Program-made: the position numbers and the translations under genes
Part shown: positions 1 through 5,763 of the stretch, in pieces
How positions within the stretch are numbered: the first letter of the stretch is position 1
How the letters are laid out: every line of letters begins with the position of its first letter
NCBI GenBank assembly: GCA_023440865.1
Contig: JAEXRM010000210.1
Location: 1-13,410 of the forward strand
Source of the DNA: Bacillota bacterium
GTDB taxonomy: Bacteria; Bacillota; Clostridia; DSM-8532
Direction: 5' to 3'
Length of the DNA: 13,410 nt
The notes under the pieces: model-generated
Database searches by the model: none
The model's input: the letters and a program-made list of their open reading frames with translations, nothing else
What the model was told of the DNA's origin: nothing

Positions 1-63
1 CCCCCGCGCACAGCATCCTGCCTCCTTGCCGCATGACACGGAGACATGAAGGGAGCCCACATC

Positions 64-930
64 ATGATCGGGCACACCCCCGCCCCCCTCATCGAACGCT
101 TATGCCTGGCCGACTTCTGCAGGCCGGGTGAGGAGTCGCACTACCATCTTGCCGTCGTGACGGACCGTTCCACCGTGCACACGCACGACTTCTTCGAAAT
201 CGAGCTGGTCACGGATGGACGGCTGTGGATCGAAACGAACGGGGAAACGCGTGTCGTTCCCGAGGGACACCTCATCCTCACGCGCCCCGACGACTGCCAC
301 CGGCTGGGATCCGCAGACAGAACGGCCTGCCGCTTCATGAACCTCGCCTTCTCCCCTGCCGTCATGCAGGATCTTGGCGCCTTCCTCGGTCAATCGGACC
401 AGCTGGAGGGCTTGCTGTCCGCTCACTGCTCTCCTGTCGCACAGCCGGCGCCCCACCTGCTGCAGGCCATGCGCCAGCGCATGGAGTCATTGCCCGCGAT
501 CCCCGCAACGGAACGCGACCGGTGCAGAAACACGCTGCGCATGCTGATCGCATCCGTCGTCGTGGACGGCTTCCTCGAGCCGGCCGCCGATACAGGCTGC
601 CCCGCCTGGATGATGCGCACCATGCAGGCGATGCGGCGCCAGCCCTGTCTGCGTGAGGGTCTGCCCGCCCTGTACCGGTTGTCCGGGCTGCATCCAGACT
701 CCGTGTCGCGCGCGTTCCGGCGATGCCTGGGCACGACCCCGACCGCCTGGCTGCAGGACGCACGGCTGACATGGTTTGCCAACAGCCTGGCACACAGCGA
801 CGACCCCATTCTGGTGCTGGCGCTCGACGCGGGATTTGAAAATCTGAGCCACTGCTACCATCTGTTCGGACGGCGTTTCGGCTGCGCACCGGGTGCCTGG
901 CGAAACCGGCACCGGTCACCGGTGGGATGA
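64..930 (+). CDS. AraC-family transcriptional regulator with N-terminal cupin domain
   Basis: This is a 288-residue DNA-binding regulator. The N-terminal part looks like a small sensor cupin: residues 39-46 read HTHDFFEI, the histidine-rich first strand typical of this group, followed by glycine- and proline-rich turns to about residue 85. The C-terminal 100 residues form the double helix-turn-helix of AraC/XylS proteins. The first helix pair is about 198-225 and the second about 245-280, ending in DAGFENLSHCYHLFGRRFGCAPGAWR-type sequence (the usual GF-S-S-F-R-F-K-G-P-YR block). The architecture resembles ChbR-like sugar regulators, but no sugar genes are adjacent and the ligand is unknown. 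ATG at 64 is chosen because AAGGGAG lies 8 bases before it; ATG at 46 has GGAG only 2 bases away. The stop codon lies inside the first unit of a 27-bp tandem array. Family assignment is firm and the target is not. Confidence 0.9.
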   Translation: MIGHTPAPLIERLCLADFCRPGEESHYHLAVVTDRSTVHTHDFFEIELVTDGRLWIETNGETRVVPEGHLILTRPDDCHRLGSADRTACRFMNLAFSPAVMQDLGAFLGQSDQLEGLLSAHCSPVAQPAPHLLQAMRQRMESLPAIPATERDRCRNTLRMLIASVVVDGFLEPAADTGCPAWMMRTMQAMRRQPCLREGLPALYRLSGLHPDSVSRAFRRCLGTTPTAWLQDARLTWFANSLAHSDDPILVLALDAGFENLSHCYHLFGRRFGCAPGAWRNRHRSPVG

Positions 931-1009
931 AGCAGGCGCCGGTCACCGGTAGGATGAGCCATGCACCGGCCTACGGTGGGATGAACCATGCGCCGGCCAA
1001 CGGCGGATG
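912..1009. repeat. 27-bp tandem array carrying the AraC stop codon
   Basis: Three full units (912-938, 939-965, 966-992) and a degenerate fourth (993 to about 1009) share the core CCGGTCACCGGTGGGATGA or close variants. The period is a multiple of three and each full unit carries a TGA in the AraC reading frame (928, 955 and 982). The array therefore looks like tandem copies of the last few codons plus stop of the regulator gene. Units 1 and 2 are most alike; unit 3 has drifted to CCGGCCTACGGTGGGATGA. Confidence 0.85.
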
Positions 1010-1042
1010 CCTCAGGATGGGCACAGCGTTGATGAACCGCGC

Positions 1043-1071
1043 TTGCTTCCTCCGCCATGCCGCCGTATGAT
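1043..1071 (+). promoter_or_regulatory. Candidate promoter for threonine aldolase
   Basis: TTGCTT (1043-1048) and TATGAT (1066-1071) are separated by 17 bases. The -10 element is a good match and the -35 element keeps only the TTG. Transcription would begin near 1078, giving a leader of about 88 bases before the gene at 1166. The spacing and position fit, but this is inference from consensus only. Confidence 0.45.
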
Positions 1072-1088
1072 GGACGGGATGAGTCCAT
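1070..1088. promoter_or_regulatory. Inverted repeat at the threonine aldolase transcription start
   Basis: ATGGAC (1070-1075) and GTCCAT (1083-1088) form perfect 6-bp arms around a 7-base spacer. The repeat overlaps the last two bases of the candidate -10 box and the expected start of transcription, the usual place for a repressor operator. It directly abuts the larger stem-loop at 1089. No regulator can be assigned. Confidence 0.35.
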
Positions 1089-1119
1089 GGCGCCTGCATC
1101 CCTGTTCGATGCGGGCGCC
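1089..1119 (+). promoter_or_regulatory. Strong stem-loop in threonine aldolase leader
   Basis: GGCGCCTGCATC (1089-1100) pairs along its full length with GATGCGGGCGCC (1108-1119): 12 pairs, one of them a G.U wobble in RNA, around the 7-base loop CCTGTTC. The distal side can pair in other ways. GCGCCTG (1090-1096) is complementary to CAGGCGC (1123-1129), and CGGGCGCCCG (1112-1121) is self-complementary. No T-run follows, so it is not a simple terminator. It lies about 45 bases before the ribosome binding site GGGAGG (1151-1156). It matches no riboswitch class I recognise. Confidence 0.5.
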
Positions 1120-1165
1120 CGACAGGCGCGTCATGTTCGATACCACATCCGGGAGGCGGCACAAG

Positions 1166-2197
1166 ATGATCAGCTTCAAGAACGATTACGCGGAAGGCGC
1201 CCATCCTTCGATTCTCAAGGCGCTCATGGACACAAACCTGCAGCAGGAGGACGGATACGGCGAGGACCGCTTCTGCCGGGAAGCCGCGACGCTCATCCGC
1301 AAGGCGGTCGGCCGCGAGGATGTCGACATCCATTTCCTCTCAGGCGGCACGCAGACGAACCTCATCGGCATTTCCGCCTTCCTGCGCCCGCACGAGGCGG
1401 CCATCGCCGCGGACTCCGGGCACATTCTCGTGCATGAGACCGGCGCGATCGAGGCGACAGGCCACAAGGTCATCTCCATGCCCGCCGTCAACGGCAAGCT
1501 GACGCCCCGGGCCATCCAGGCGGCCGTCGAGGCGCACACCGACGAACACATGGTCAAGCCCGCTCTCGTCTACATCTCCCAGACCACAGAGGTCGGTACG
1601 GTCTACTCGCTCGCCGAGCTTGAGGCCATCCGCGCCGTCTGCACGGACAACCGGCTGCTGCTCTTTGTCGATGGTGCCCGGCTCGGCTCCGCTCTCACGG
1701 CGCGCGGCGCCGACATGACGCTGCCCGACCTGGCCCGCCATGCCGACGCCTTCTACATCGGCGGCACCAAGAACGGCGCCCTGATCGGCGAAGCCTTCGT
1801 CATCGGGAACCCGGCCCTGAAGGCGGATTTCCGGTTCCTGATGAAGCAGCGCGGCGCCCTCCTGGCGAAGGGGCGGCTGCTGGGCATCCAGTTCCTCGAG
1901 ATGTTCCGTGATGGTCTGTATGAGGAGCTGGCACGACATGCCAACGCCATGGCCGCACGACTGGAAGCTGGCCTCTCCGCACTTGGCGTGCGTTTTCTGG
2001 TGCCGTCAGCCAGCAACCAGCTCTTCCCCATCCTGCCGAACACGGTCGTCGAACGGCTGGCGCAGACCTACGCTTTTCATGTATGGGCGAAGGAAGACGA
2101 CATGCATGCCAGCATCCGCCTCGTGACCTCATGGGCGACGGAGGAGGCGGCAATCCGCCGCCTGCTGGACGATCTCGGGTCGCTGCTTGCCGAATGA
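1166..2197 (+). CDS. ltaE: Low-specificity L-threonine aldolase (PLP enzyme)
   Basis: This cytoplasmic pyridoxal-phosphate enzyme should cleave L-threonine or L-allo-threonine to glycine and acetaldehyde, linking threonine and glycine supply. The 343-residue length is normal for the family. Family marks in order are the N-terminal NDYAEGAHP (residues 6-14), HFLSGGTQTN (56-65, cofactor phosphate region), FVDGARLGSAL (167-177, with the ring-contacting Asp169) and YIGGTKNGAL (197-206, with Schiff-base Lys202). ATG at 1166 is chosen because GGGAGG sits 9 bases upstream; the frame is open further upstream, but that part has no ribosome site and covers the leader. It is monocistronic here and preceded by a structured leader. 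The last codons are partly duplicated just beyond the stop. Beta-eliminating-lyase fold is near certain and exact substrate preference is inferred. Confidence 0.92.
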   Translation: MISFKNDYAEGAHPSILKALMDTNLQQEDGYGEDRFCREAATLIRKAVGREDVDIHFLSGGTQTNLIGISAFLRPHEAAIAADSGHILVHETGAIEATGHKVISMPAVNGKLTPRAIQAAVEAHTDEHMVKPALVYISQTTEVGTVYSLAELEAIRAVCTDNRLLLFVDGARLGSALTARGADMTLPDLARHADAFYIGGTKNGALIGEAFVIGNPALKADFRFLMKQRGALLAKGRLLGIQFLEMFRDGLYEELARHANAMAARLEAGLSALGVRFLVPSASNQLFPILPNTVVERLAQTYAFHVWAKEDDMHASIRLVTSWATEEAAIRRLLDDLGSLLAE

Positions 2198-2234
2198 TCC
2201 GCCCCATGCCGGACGATCCCGGATCGCTGCTTGC
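2167..2234. repeat. Direct repeat duplicating the 3' end of threonine aldolase
   Basis: A 24-base segment of the gene's last codons (2167-2190, beginning GGACGATCTCGGGTCG) recurs at 2211-2234 (GGACGATCCCGGATCG...) with only two substitutions. The two starts are 44 bases apart. The second copy lies past the stop codon, fills most of the 49-bp space before the convergent hydrolase gene, and is in a different frame. Confidence 0.8.
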
Positions 2235-2246
2235 AGGCGCATCCCT

Positions 2247-3074
2247 TCACAAGGTGAGAACGGATCCCGTGCGGATCTCGCCCACCTTGCCGCACCGTCT
2301 GGCCAGATACGCGGTGCATGCTTCTCCGCTGCAGTGGCATGTGAGAAAGCGGGAAACACCGCTCCGTTCGAGTCCCTCGGCCAACGCGTCCAGATACGCC
2401 CGGTCCTCCGCCCGCTTCGGATCGAGGCCCATCAGATGGAACCCGCCGACAACCAGGTCCGGCACACGGCCCGCCTGAACGGCGGCTTCCTCGACGATGT
2501 TCAGGATGCCGTTGTGCGCGCAGCCGCAAAACAACGTGTCCCTGCCATTCTCGCGCACCAGCAGGCTCACCTCGTGGGTAAAGTCGTCCATCCGGTACGT
2601 CCCGTCGGCGCAACGCTGCTCCAGGGATGCGTTCCCGGGCGGCATGAGCCGGCGGCCCCGGACATGGGTCACCAGCAACAGGCTTTCATCCAGCCAGACG
2701 GACGCATCCTCCTGCCGGAACCGCGGATTCTCCTGCCATGCCGGATTCAGGCCGATGCTCATGCGGAACGGGCCGAACAGCTTCAGCGCATGCCGGTCGA
2801 AGGCCCGCTTCCCATGATGGATGGGCGCGGTGCCGTTCGCGGCCAGAAACGCAGGCAATCCACCCCCGTGGTCGTCATGGCCGTGCGACAGCACACATCG
2901 GTCCACCGCCGCAAGATCGATGCCCAGGCGGACGGCATTGCGCGCAAACGACGCATCCTTGCCCGTATCCAGCAGGATCCGGCTGCTGCCGGTTTCCACA
3001 TGCAGCGAAAGACCATGGCCCGCCTTCAGGTCCTTGCGTTCGGTTCGATTCTCGAAGAGTGTGACAACCTTCAT
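2247..3074 (-). CDS. Metallo-beta-lactamase-fold hydrolase (dihydropterin-synthase-like, COG1237 type)
   Basis: The 275-residue protein has the metal site of the metallo-beta-lactamase superfamily: LLDTG (34-38), the SHGHDDHGG signature (63-71), GCAHNG (184-189) giving the next histidine, and GGFH (210-213) giving the last. The CGCAHNGILNIVEEA block and the length resemble the group annotated from archaeal RFA-P (dihydropterin) synthase. In bacteria that name is usually only a similarity label, so a metal-dependent hydrolase of unknown substrate is the safest reading. ATG at 3074 is chosen because the protein starts there with the family's usual KVVTLFEN strand. The ribosome site is weak (GGGG, 5 bases away). 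The frame stays open to ATG 3158, which would add a duplicated AGRTDSPR peptide encoded by a 24-bp repeat. Convergent with threonine aldolase. Confidence 0.85.
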   Translation of the reverse strand: MKVVTLFENRTERKDLKAGHGLSLHVETGSSRILLDTGKDASFARNAVRLGIDLAAVDRCVLSHGHDDHGGGLPAFLAANGTAPIHHGKRAFDRHALKLFGPFRMSIGLNPAWQENPRFRQEDASVWLDESLLLVTHVRGRRLMPPGNASLEQRCADGTYRMDDFTHEVSLLVRENGRDTLFCGCAHNGILNIVEEAAVQAGRVPDLVVGGFHLMGLDPKRAEDRAYLDALAEGLERSGVSRFLTCHCSGEACTAYLARRCGKVGEIRTGSVLTL

Positions 3075-3084
3075 AACCACCCCG

Positions 3085-3132
3085 CGCGGTGAATCCGTTC
3101 GGCCAGCACGCGGTGAATCCGTTCGACCAGCA
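3085..3132. repeat. 24-bp direct tandem repeat before the hydrolase start
   Basis: Two adjacent copies (3085-3108 and 3109-3132) of a unit beginning CGCGGTGAATCCGTTCG differ at one position (GGCC against GACC). On the minus strand they lie 10-58 bases before the chosen start codon of the hydrolase. If the upstream ATG at 3158 were used, they would encode AGRTDSPR twice. Confidence 0.85.
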
Positions 3133-3190
3133 TGCGCGCCATCCGGGCTCGGCATCATGTCATCAAGATACCGATGAATTCACGTACCGG

Positions 3191-3199
3191 ATCATACCA
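3191..3199 (-). promoter_or_regulatory. Possible extended -10 promoter element for the hydrolase gene
   Basis: On the minus strand the motif TGGTATGAT (3199 to 3191) is an extended -10 element. No good -35 hexamer lies 16-18 bases upstream. Initiation near 3184 would give an untranslated leader of about 110 bases that contains the 24-bp tandem repeat. Weak, inferred from consensus only. Confidence 0.3.
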
Positions 3200-3266
3200 C
3201 AGGGCGTACAGAATGCACAGGCCGCACCGCATACTTTCACTCAAACCAATCTCGGATGCGGGAAGC

Positions 3267-3298
3267 CCTTTCCGCGAAAGGATCCCGGGGCGTATTCT
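3267..3298 (+). promoter_or_regulatory. Possible promoter with inverted repeat upstream of the tandem-GNAT gene
   Basis: A perfect inverted repeat CCTTTC-CGC-GAAAGG (3267-3281) covers a poor -35 candidate (TTTCCG, 3269-3274). A -10-like TATTCT follows at 3293-3298 with an 18-base spacer. The arrangement would suit a repressor covering the -35 region. The rest of the 297-bp gap (3075-3371) holds the hydrolase's 5' repeats and nothing else I can identify. Confidence 0.3.
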
Positions 3299-3371
3299 AT
3301 AGATGTCGCACGAGAGGCCGATAACCAGCCGGTTGTCCAGGACAGCCCGCCCCCGTTTCCCAGGAGGATGC

Positions 3372-4232
3372 ATGTTCCACTTCACCACCACCCTCACTGA
3401 CGCGCAGTATGTGGAGGTCACCACCCTGATCCGTGCAAGCGAGGCGCACGACGGCTTCTCCGCATGCGTGCAGATGGAGCACACGCTCAATGCCGACCGG
3501 GAGATGGCCTCCTGGCTGCTAGCCTATGAGGACGGCATGCTGGCAGGCCTTGCCTCCGTCTTCGCACCATCGCTGCAGGAAGCGGAGATCTCGTTGTGCG
3601 TGCGGCCGTCCGCACGCGGCCGGGGACTGGGATCGCGCCTGCTCAAGGACATGGCAGCCTCCCTGCGGGACCGTGGCTATCCCTGCCTGCTGCTTGTCGC
3701 GGAACGGGTCGGGACGGCCGAATCGCGTTTTGCCGGCGCCTACAGCGCCGCAATCCAGCATTCCGAACGATCGATGCGTCTTTCCACGCCCTTCACGGCA
3801 CCGGCGCCGAGCCGTGTACGCATCCGCAAGGCATCGATCGCGGATCTGCCCGAGGTCAGGGTGATCAGCACCAGCGCCTACGGGGAGGACGACCGCGATT
3901 TCGACAGCTTCCTGCGGCACAGCCTGACGCTGCCCGACCGGCAGGGCTACCTTGGTTTCCTCGGAGAAAAACCGGTCGCGGTCTGCTTCATCGGCACGCA
4001 TGACGACCATGTGTCGGTCAACTCGGTGGCGGTTCTCAAGGAACTGCAGAACAAGGGCATCGGCCGCGAGTTTCTCACCGGTGTCCTGTATGAGCTGGTT
4101 CCCACGCACGCGGCGATCGGCCTCGAGGTCGACAGCACGAACCCCTCGGCGCAGGCGTTGTATCGGCGTCTGGGCTTCCAGGAAACAAAAGTGGTCGATT
4201 ATCATATCCTCGACCAGAGAGCCTTTGCATGA
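3372..4232 (+). CDS. Tandem GNAT-domain N-acetyltransferase
   Basis: The 286-residue protein consists of two acetyltransferase folds. The N-terminal domain (about 1-140) has the acetyl-CoA loop in RPSARGRGLGSRLL (78-91). The C-terminal domain (about 148-280) has it in LKELQNKGIGREFL (222-235), followed by the NPSAQALYRRLGFQ block (257-270) that usually ends a GNAT fold. Both loops match the Q/R-x-x-G-x-G/A pattern, so both may bind acetyl-CoA. In many two-domain relatives only one half is active, and which half cannot be told here. The substrate is unknown. ATG at 3372 follows AGGAGG (3362-3367) by 4 bases, which is short but clearly the best site. The neighbours give no pathway clue. Convergent with the membrane-protein gene 37 bases downstream. 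Confidence 0.88.
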   Translation: MFHFTTTLTDAQYVEVTTLIRASEAHDGFSACVQMEHTLNADREMASWLLAYEDGMLAGLASVFAPSLQEAEISLCVRPSARGRGLGSRLLKDMAASLRDRGYPCLLLVAERVGTAESRFAGAYSAAIQHSERSMRLSTPFTAPAPSRVRIRKASIADLPEVRVISTSAYGEDDRDFDSFLRHSLTLPDRQGYLGFLGEKPVAVCFIGTHDDHVSVNSVAVLKELQNKGIGREFLTGVLYELVPTHAAIGLEVDSTNPSAQALYRRLGFQETKVVDYHILDQRAFA

Positions 4233-4244
4233 GTGCGCCCCCCT

Positions 4245-4259
4245 GCCGCCCGCGGCGGC
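4245..4259. terminator. GC-rich stem-loop between convergent genes
   Basis: GCCGCC (4245-4250) and GGCGGC (4254-4259) form a perfect 6-bp stem with a 3-base loop in the 37-bp gap between two convergent stop codons. There is no T-run on either side. It is at best a weak bidirectional terminator or a transcript-end structure. Confidence 0.3.
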
Positions 4260-4269
4260 GGCCGTTCGC

Positions 4270-4845
4270 CTATTCGATGTAGCGAAACCGGATGGGCGCT
4301 TCCTCCAGCCGCTTGTACATGCGGATGCGCTGGCGGGTCTCGCGGTTCTTGAACACGACGCGGTCCAGCGCCTCCCACAGGAAAACCCAGCCACCGATGG
4401 ACAGCCCTTCGATGAAGGTGTCCACGACAATGTGCTCGGGCAGGACCCGTGACAGGTACAGCGAGGAAGAGATGCAGGCAGCAAAGATGCACACATAGAG
4501 CAGTGCCCGCTTGCAGGTGGCTGCCATGCTCTTTTTCAGGGACAGCATCACGAAATCGAAGTATGTGTCCAATCCGCCCCGTGCGCGCAGCTCCAGCTCA
4601 GGTTCCCGTTCCGCGCCCGGCATGTCGATCTGCAGCTCGATCGGATGCTTCAGCGGTATGTCCTCGGAGCTGTCCTGCAGATAGCGGATCAGGTCCTGGT
4701 CGAGGTCGCGCCGGCGGAAGGGAGCCGGGTCCCACTCGTTGAAGCAGTCGGAATAACGGTCGATCGCGATCTTGATGATGTATGCGCCGGTCGCCTCATT
4801 CCGGTCATACAGCCTGGACAGCAGGGCCGTATTGGAAAGCCGCAT
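4270..4845 (-). CDS. Conserved membrane protein of unknown function, two predicted spans
   Basis: The 191-residue protein has a soluble N-terminal part, then two probable membrane helices (about 114-134 and 140-160) and a basic C-terminal tail (KNRETRQRIRMYKRLEEAPIRF). The motif FNEWDPAPFRRRDLD (35-49) and EGLSIGGWVFLWEALDRVVF (146-165) fit a widespread uncharacterised family. Its members, as I recall them, pair an N-terminal (F)NxxDPxPFxxRDLD stretch with a C-terminal EGLxIxGWVxLWxPLE hairpin. I recognise the pattern but cannot give a family number or function. ATG 4845 has GGGAG 11 bases upstream. The gene starts 29 bases after the end of paiA on the same strand, so the two are probably cotranscribed. 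No catalytic residues are evident. Confidence 0.82.
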   Translation of the reverse strand: MRLSNTALLSRLYDRNEATGAYIIKIAIDRYSDCFNEWDPAPFRRRDLDQDLIRYLQDSSEDIPLKHPIELQIDMPGAEREPELELRARGGLDTYFDFVMLSLKKSMAATCKRALLYVCIFAACISSSLYLSRVLPEHIVVDTFIEGLSIGGWVFLWEALDRVVFKNRETRQRIRMYKRLEEAPIRFRYIE

Positions 4846-4874
4846 GGTTTGTCACGCTCCCGTCCGCACGACCC

Positions 4875-5420
4875 TCACCGCAGGTCCCTGCGCATCAGCC
4901 AGTCCGTCTGATCCTCGTCTCCCACCCGAAATACATGCTGCCCGATACGGGAAAATCCCTCCCGCGTGTAAAAGGCGATTGCCTTGGGATTGTGTTCCCA
5001 CACGCCGAGCCAGACGGCCGGATGACCGCCGCGGGCGGCCATCTCCAGTGCGAAGGCCATCAGGCGCTTCCCGAGGCCGCATCCCTGGTGTTCGGCCGAC
5101 ACATAAATCCGCTCGATCTCCAGCATGCCTTCGGACTGGTACTCCGTCTGCGCGTTCCCGACGTTGAGCTTGAGATATCCGACCGGTTCCCCGTCACGGA
5201 TGGCGAAAAAGAACCGGCTCTCCGTGTTGGACATTTCGGCGGCCAGCTTCTCCGGCGCGAACGCCTCGGCAAGAAATGCGTCCATGACCTCCGGCCGGTT
5301 GGCCGAACGGAAGGTTTCATCAAACGTCTTGATGGAGAGCGTCCGCAAGGCGTGGAGCTCATCCGGACGGCAGGGGCGGATTGCGGCCCCTGCCCGTTCC
5401 TTGCGTTCTTCTGGTCTCAT
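4875..5420 (-). CDS. paiA: PaiA-type polyamine/small-molecule N-acetyltransferase
   Basis: This 181-residue GNAT enzyme aligns by eye along its length with Bacillus subtilis PaiA, which acetylates spermidine and spermine and affects sporulation and protease genes. Shared blocks are LSIKTFDETFRSANRPE (28-44), EIERIYVSAEHQGCGLGKRL (101-120, with the acetyl-CoA loop QGCGLGK), VWLGVWEHNPKAIAFYTREGF (136-156) and the end VGDEDQTDWLM (166-176). The start at 5420 has AAGGA 8 bases upstream; longer versions of the frame run through the promoter region. No paiB is next to it; instead a two-span membrane protein follows. It probably detoxifies polyamines or related amines in the cytoplasm. That role is inferred from the family. 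Confidence 0.88.
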   Translation of the reverse strand: MRPEERKERAGAAIRPCRPDELHALRTLSIKTFDETFRSANRPEVMDAFLAEAFAPEKLAAEMSNTESRFFFAIRDGEPVGYLKLNVGNAQTEYQSEGMLEIERIYVSAEHQGCGLGKRLMAFALEMAARGGHPAVWLGVWEHNPKAIAFYTREGFSRIGQHVFRVGDEDQTDWLMRRDLR

Positions 5421-5528
5421 GCCGTGTTTCCTTTCTTCACGATGCGGGCCAGGCTCCCCATGCGAACCCGACAAGGCGATGCGTCCGCCATCAGGTGCCT
5501 GCGTGTGCATTTTCCGGGACCACATCTC

Positions 5529-5557
5529 ATTGTACCGTGACCTTTCCAGTTTGTCGT
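5529..5557 (-). promoter_or_regulatory. Candidate paiA promoter
   Basis: On the minus strand ACGACA (5557-5552) and TACAAT (5534-5529) are spaced by 17 bases, matching four and five of six consensus positions. Initiation near 5522 gives a leader of about 100 bases. Direct repeats TCCGGGACC at 5513-5521 and 5560-5568 bracket the promoter on both sides. Confidence 0.5.
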
Positions 5558-5612
5558 CATCCGGGACCCATGGGAAGCAAAAGCACCGTGTGATACCGGC
5601 GGATCCTCGTGC

Positions 5613-5635
5613 GCATGCGGCAGGGAATCGCATGC
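5613..5635. promoter_or_regulatory. Operator-like dyad upstream of the glycosidase promoter
   Basis: GCATGCG (5613-5619) and CGCATGC (5629-5635) are perfect 7-bp inverted arms separated by 9 bases. The dyad ends 5 bases before the -35 hexamer of the lipoprotein gene, a normal place for an activator or repressor site. No regulator encoded here can be tied to it. Confidence 0.45.
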
Positions 5636-5640
5636 ATCGA

Positions 5641-5669
5641 TGGAAAATGTGCGGCGGATTCCGTATACT
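5641..5669 (+). promoter_or_regulatory. Candidate promoter of the GH5-like lipoprotein gene
   Basis: TGGAAA (5641-5646) and TATACT (5664-5669) have a 17-base spacer and match four and five of six consensus positions. The expected start near 5676 leaves a leader of about 88 bases before ATG 5764. Within the 343-bp gap 5421-5763 the divergent paiA promoter, this promoter and the dyad before it are the only features I can support. Confidence 0.5.
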
Positions 5670-5763
5670 GTTGATGAATCGCAACCGGCATGCCCGCATC
5701 GGGAGGCCCGCGGCCTGCGCCACGATCCCGTTCCCCGTCATCATCCGCAACAAGGAGGACATC

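Noticed and set aside
46..63. Upstream ATG for the AraC regulator
   Set aside because: The only ribosome-like sequence is 2 bases away, whereas AAGGGAG is well spaced before ATG 64.
912..1009. CRISPR array
   Set aside because: The 27-bp units are contiguous with no spacers and no cas genes are present.
1007..1165. N-terminal extension of threonine aldolase
   Set aside because: The extension has no ribosome site, covers the promoter and leader hairpins, and lacks family similarity; the enzyme begins at MISFKNDYAEG.
2187..3092. Long plus-strand open frame of 301 codons
   Set aside because: It lies opposite the metallo-beta-lactamase-fold gene, has no family resemblance and no ribosome site; it is a GC-rich shadow.
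3519..4496. Minus-strand open frame of 325 codons
   Set aside because: It covers the tandem-GNAT gene in antisense and the end of the membrane-protein gene; the translation has no recognisable domain.
5125..5763. Extension of the lipoprotein frame by about 210 codons
   Set aside because: It is antisense to paiA and would bury the signal peptide and lipobox in the middle of the protein.
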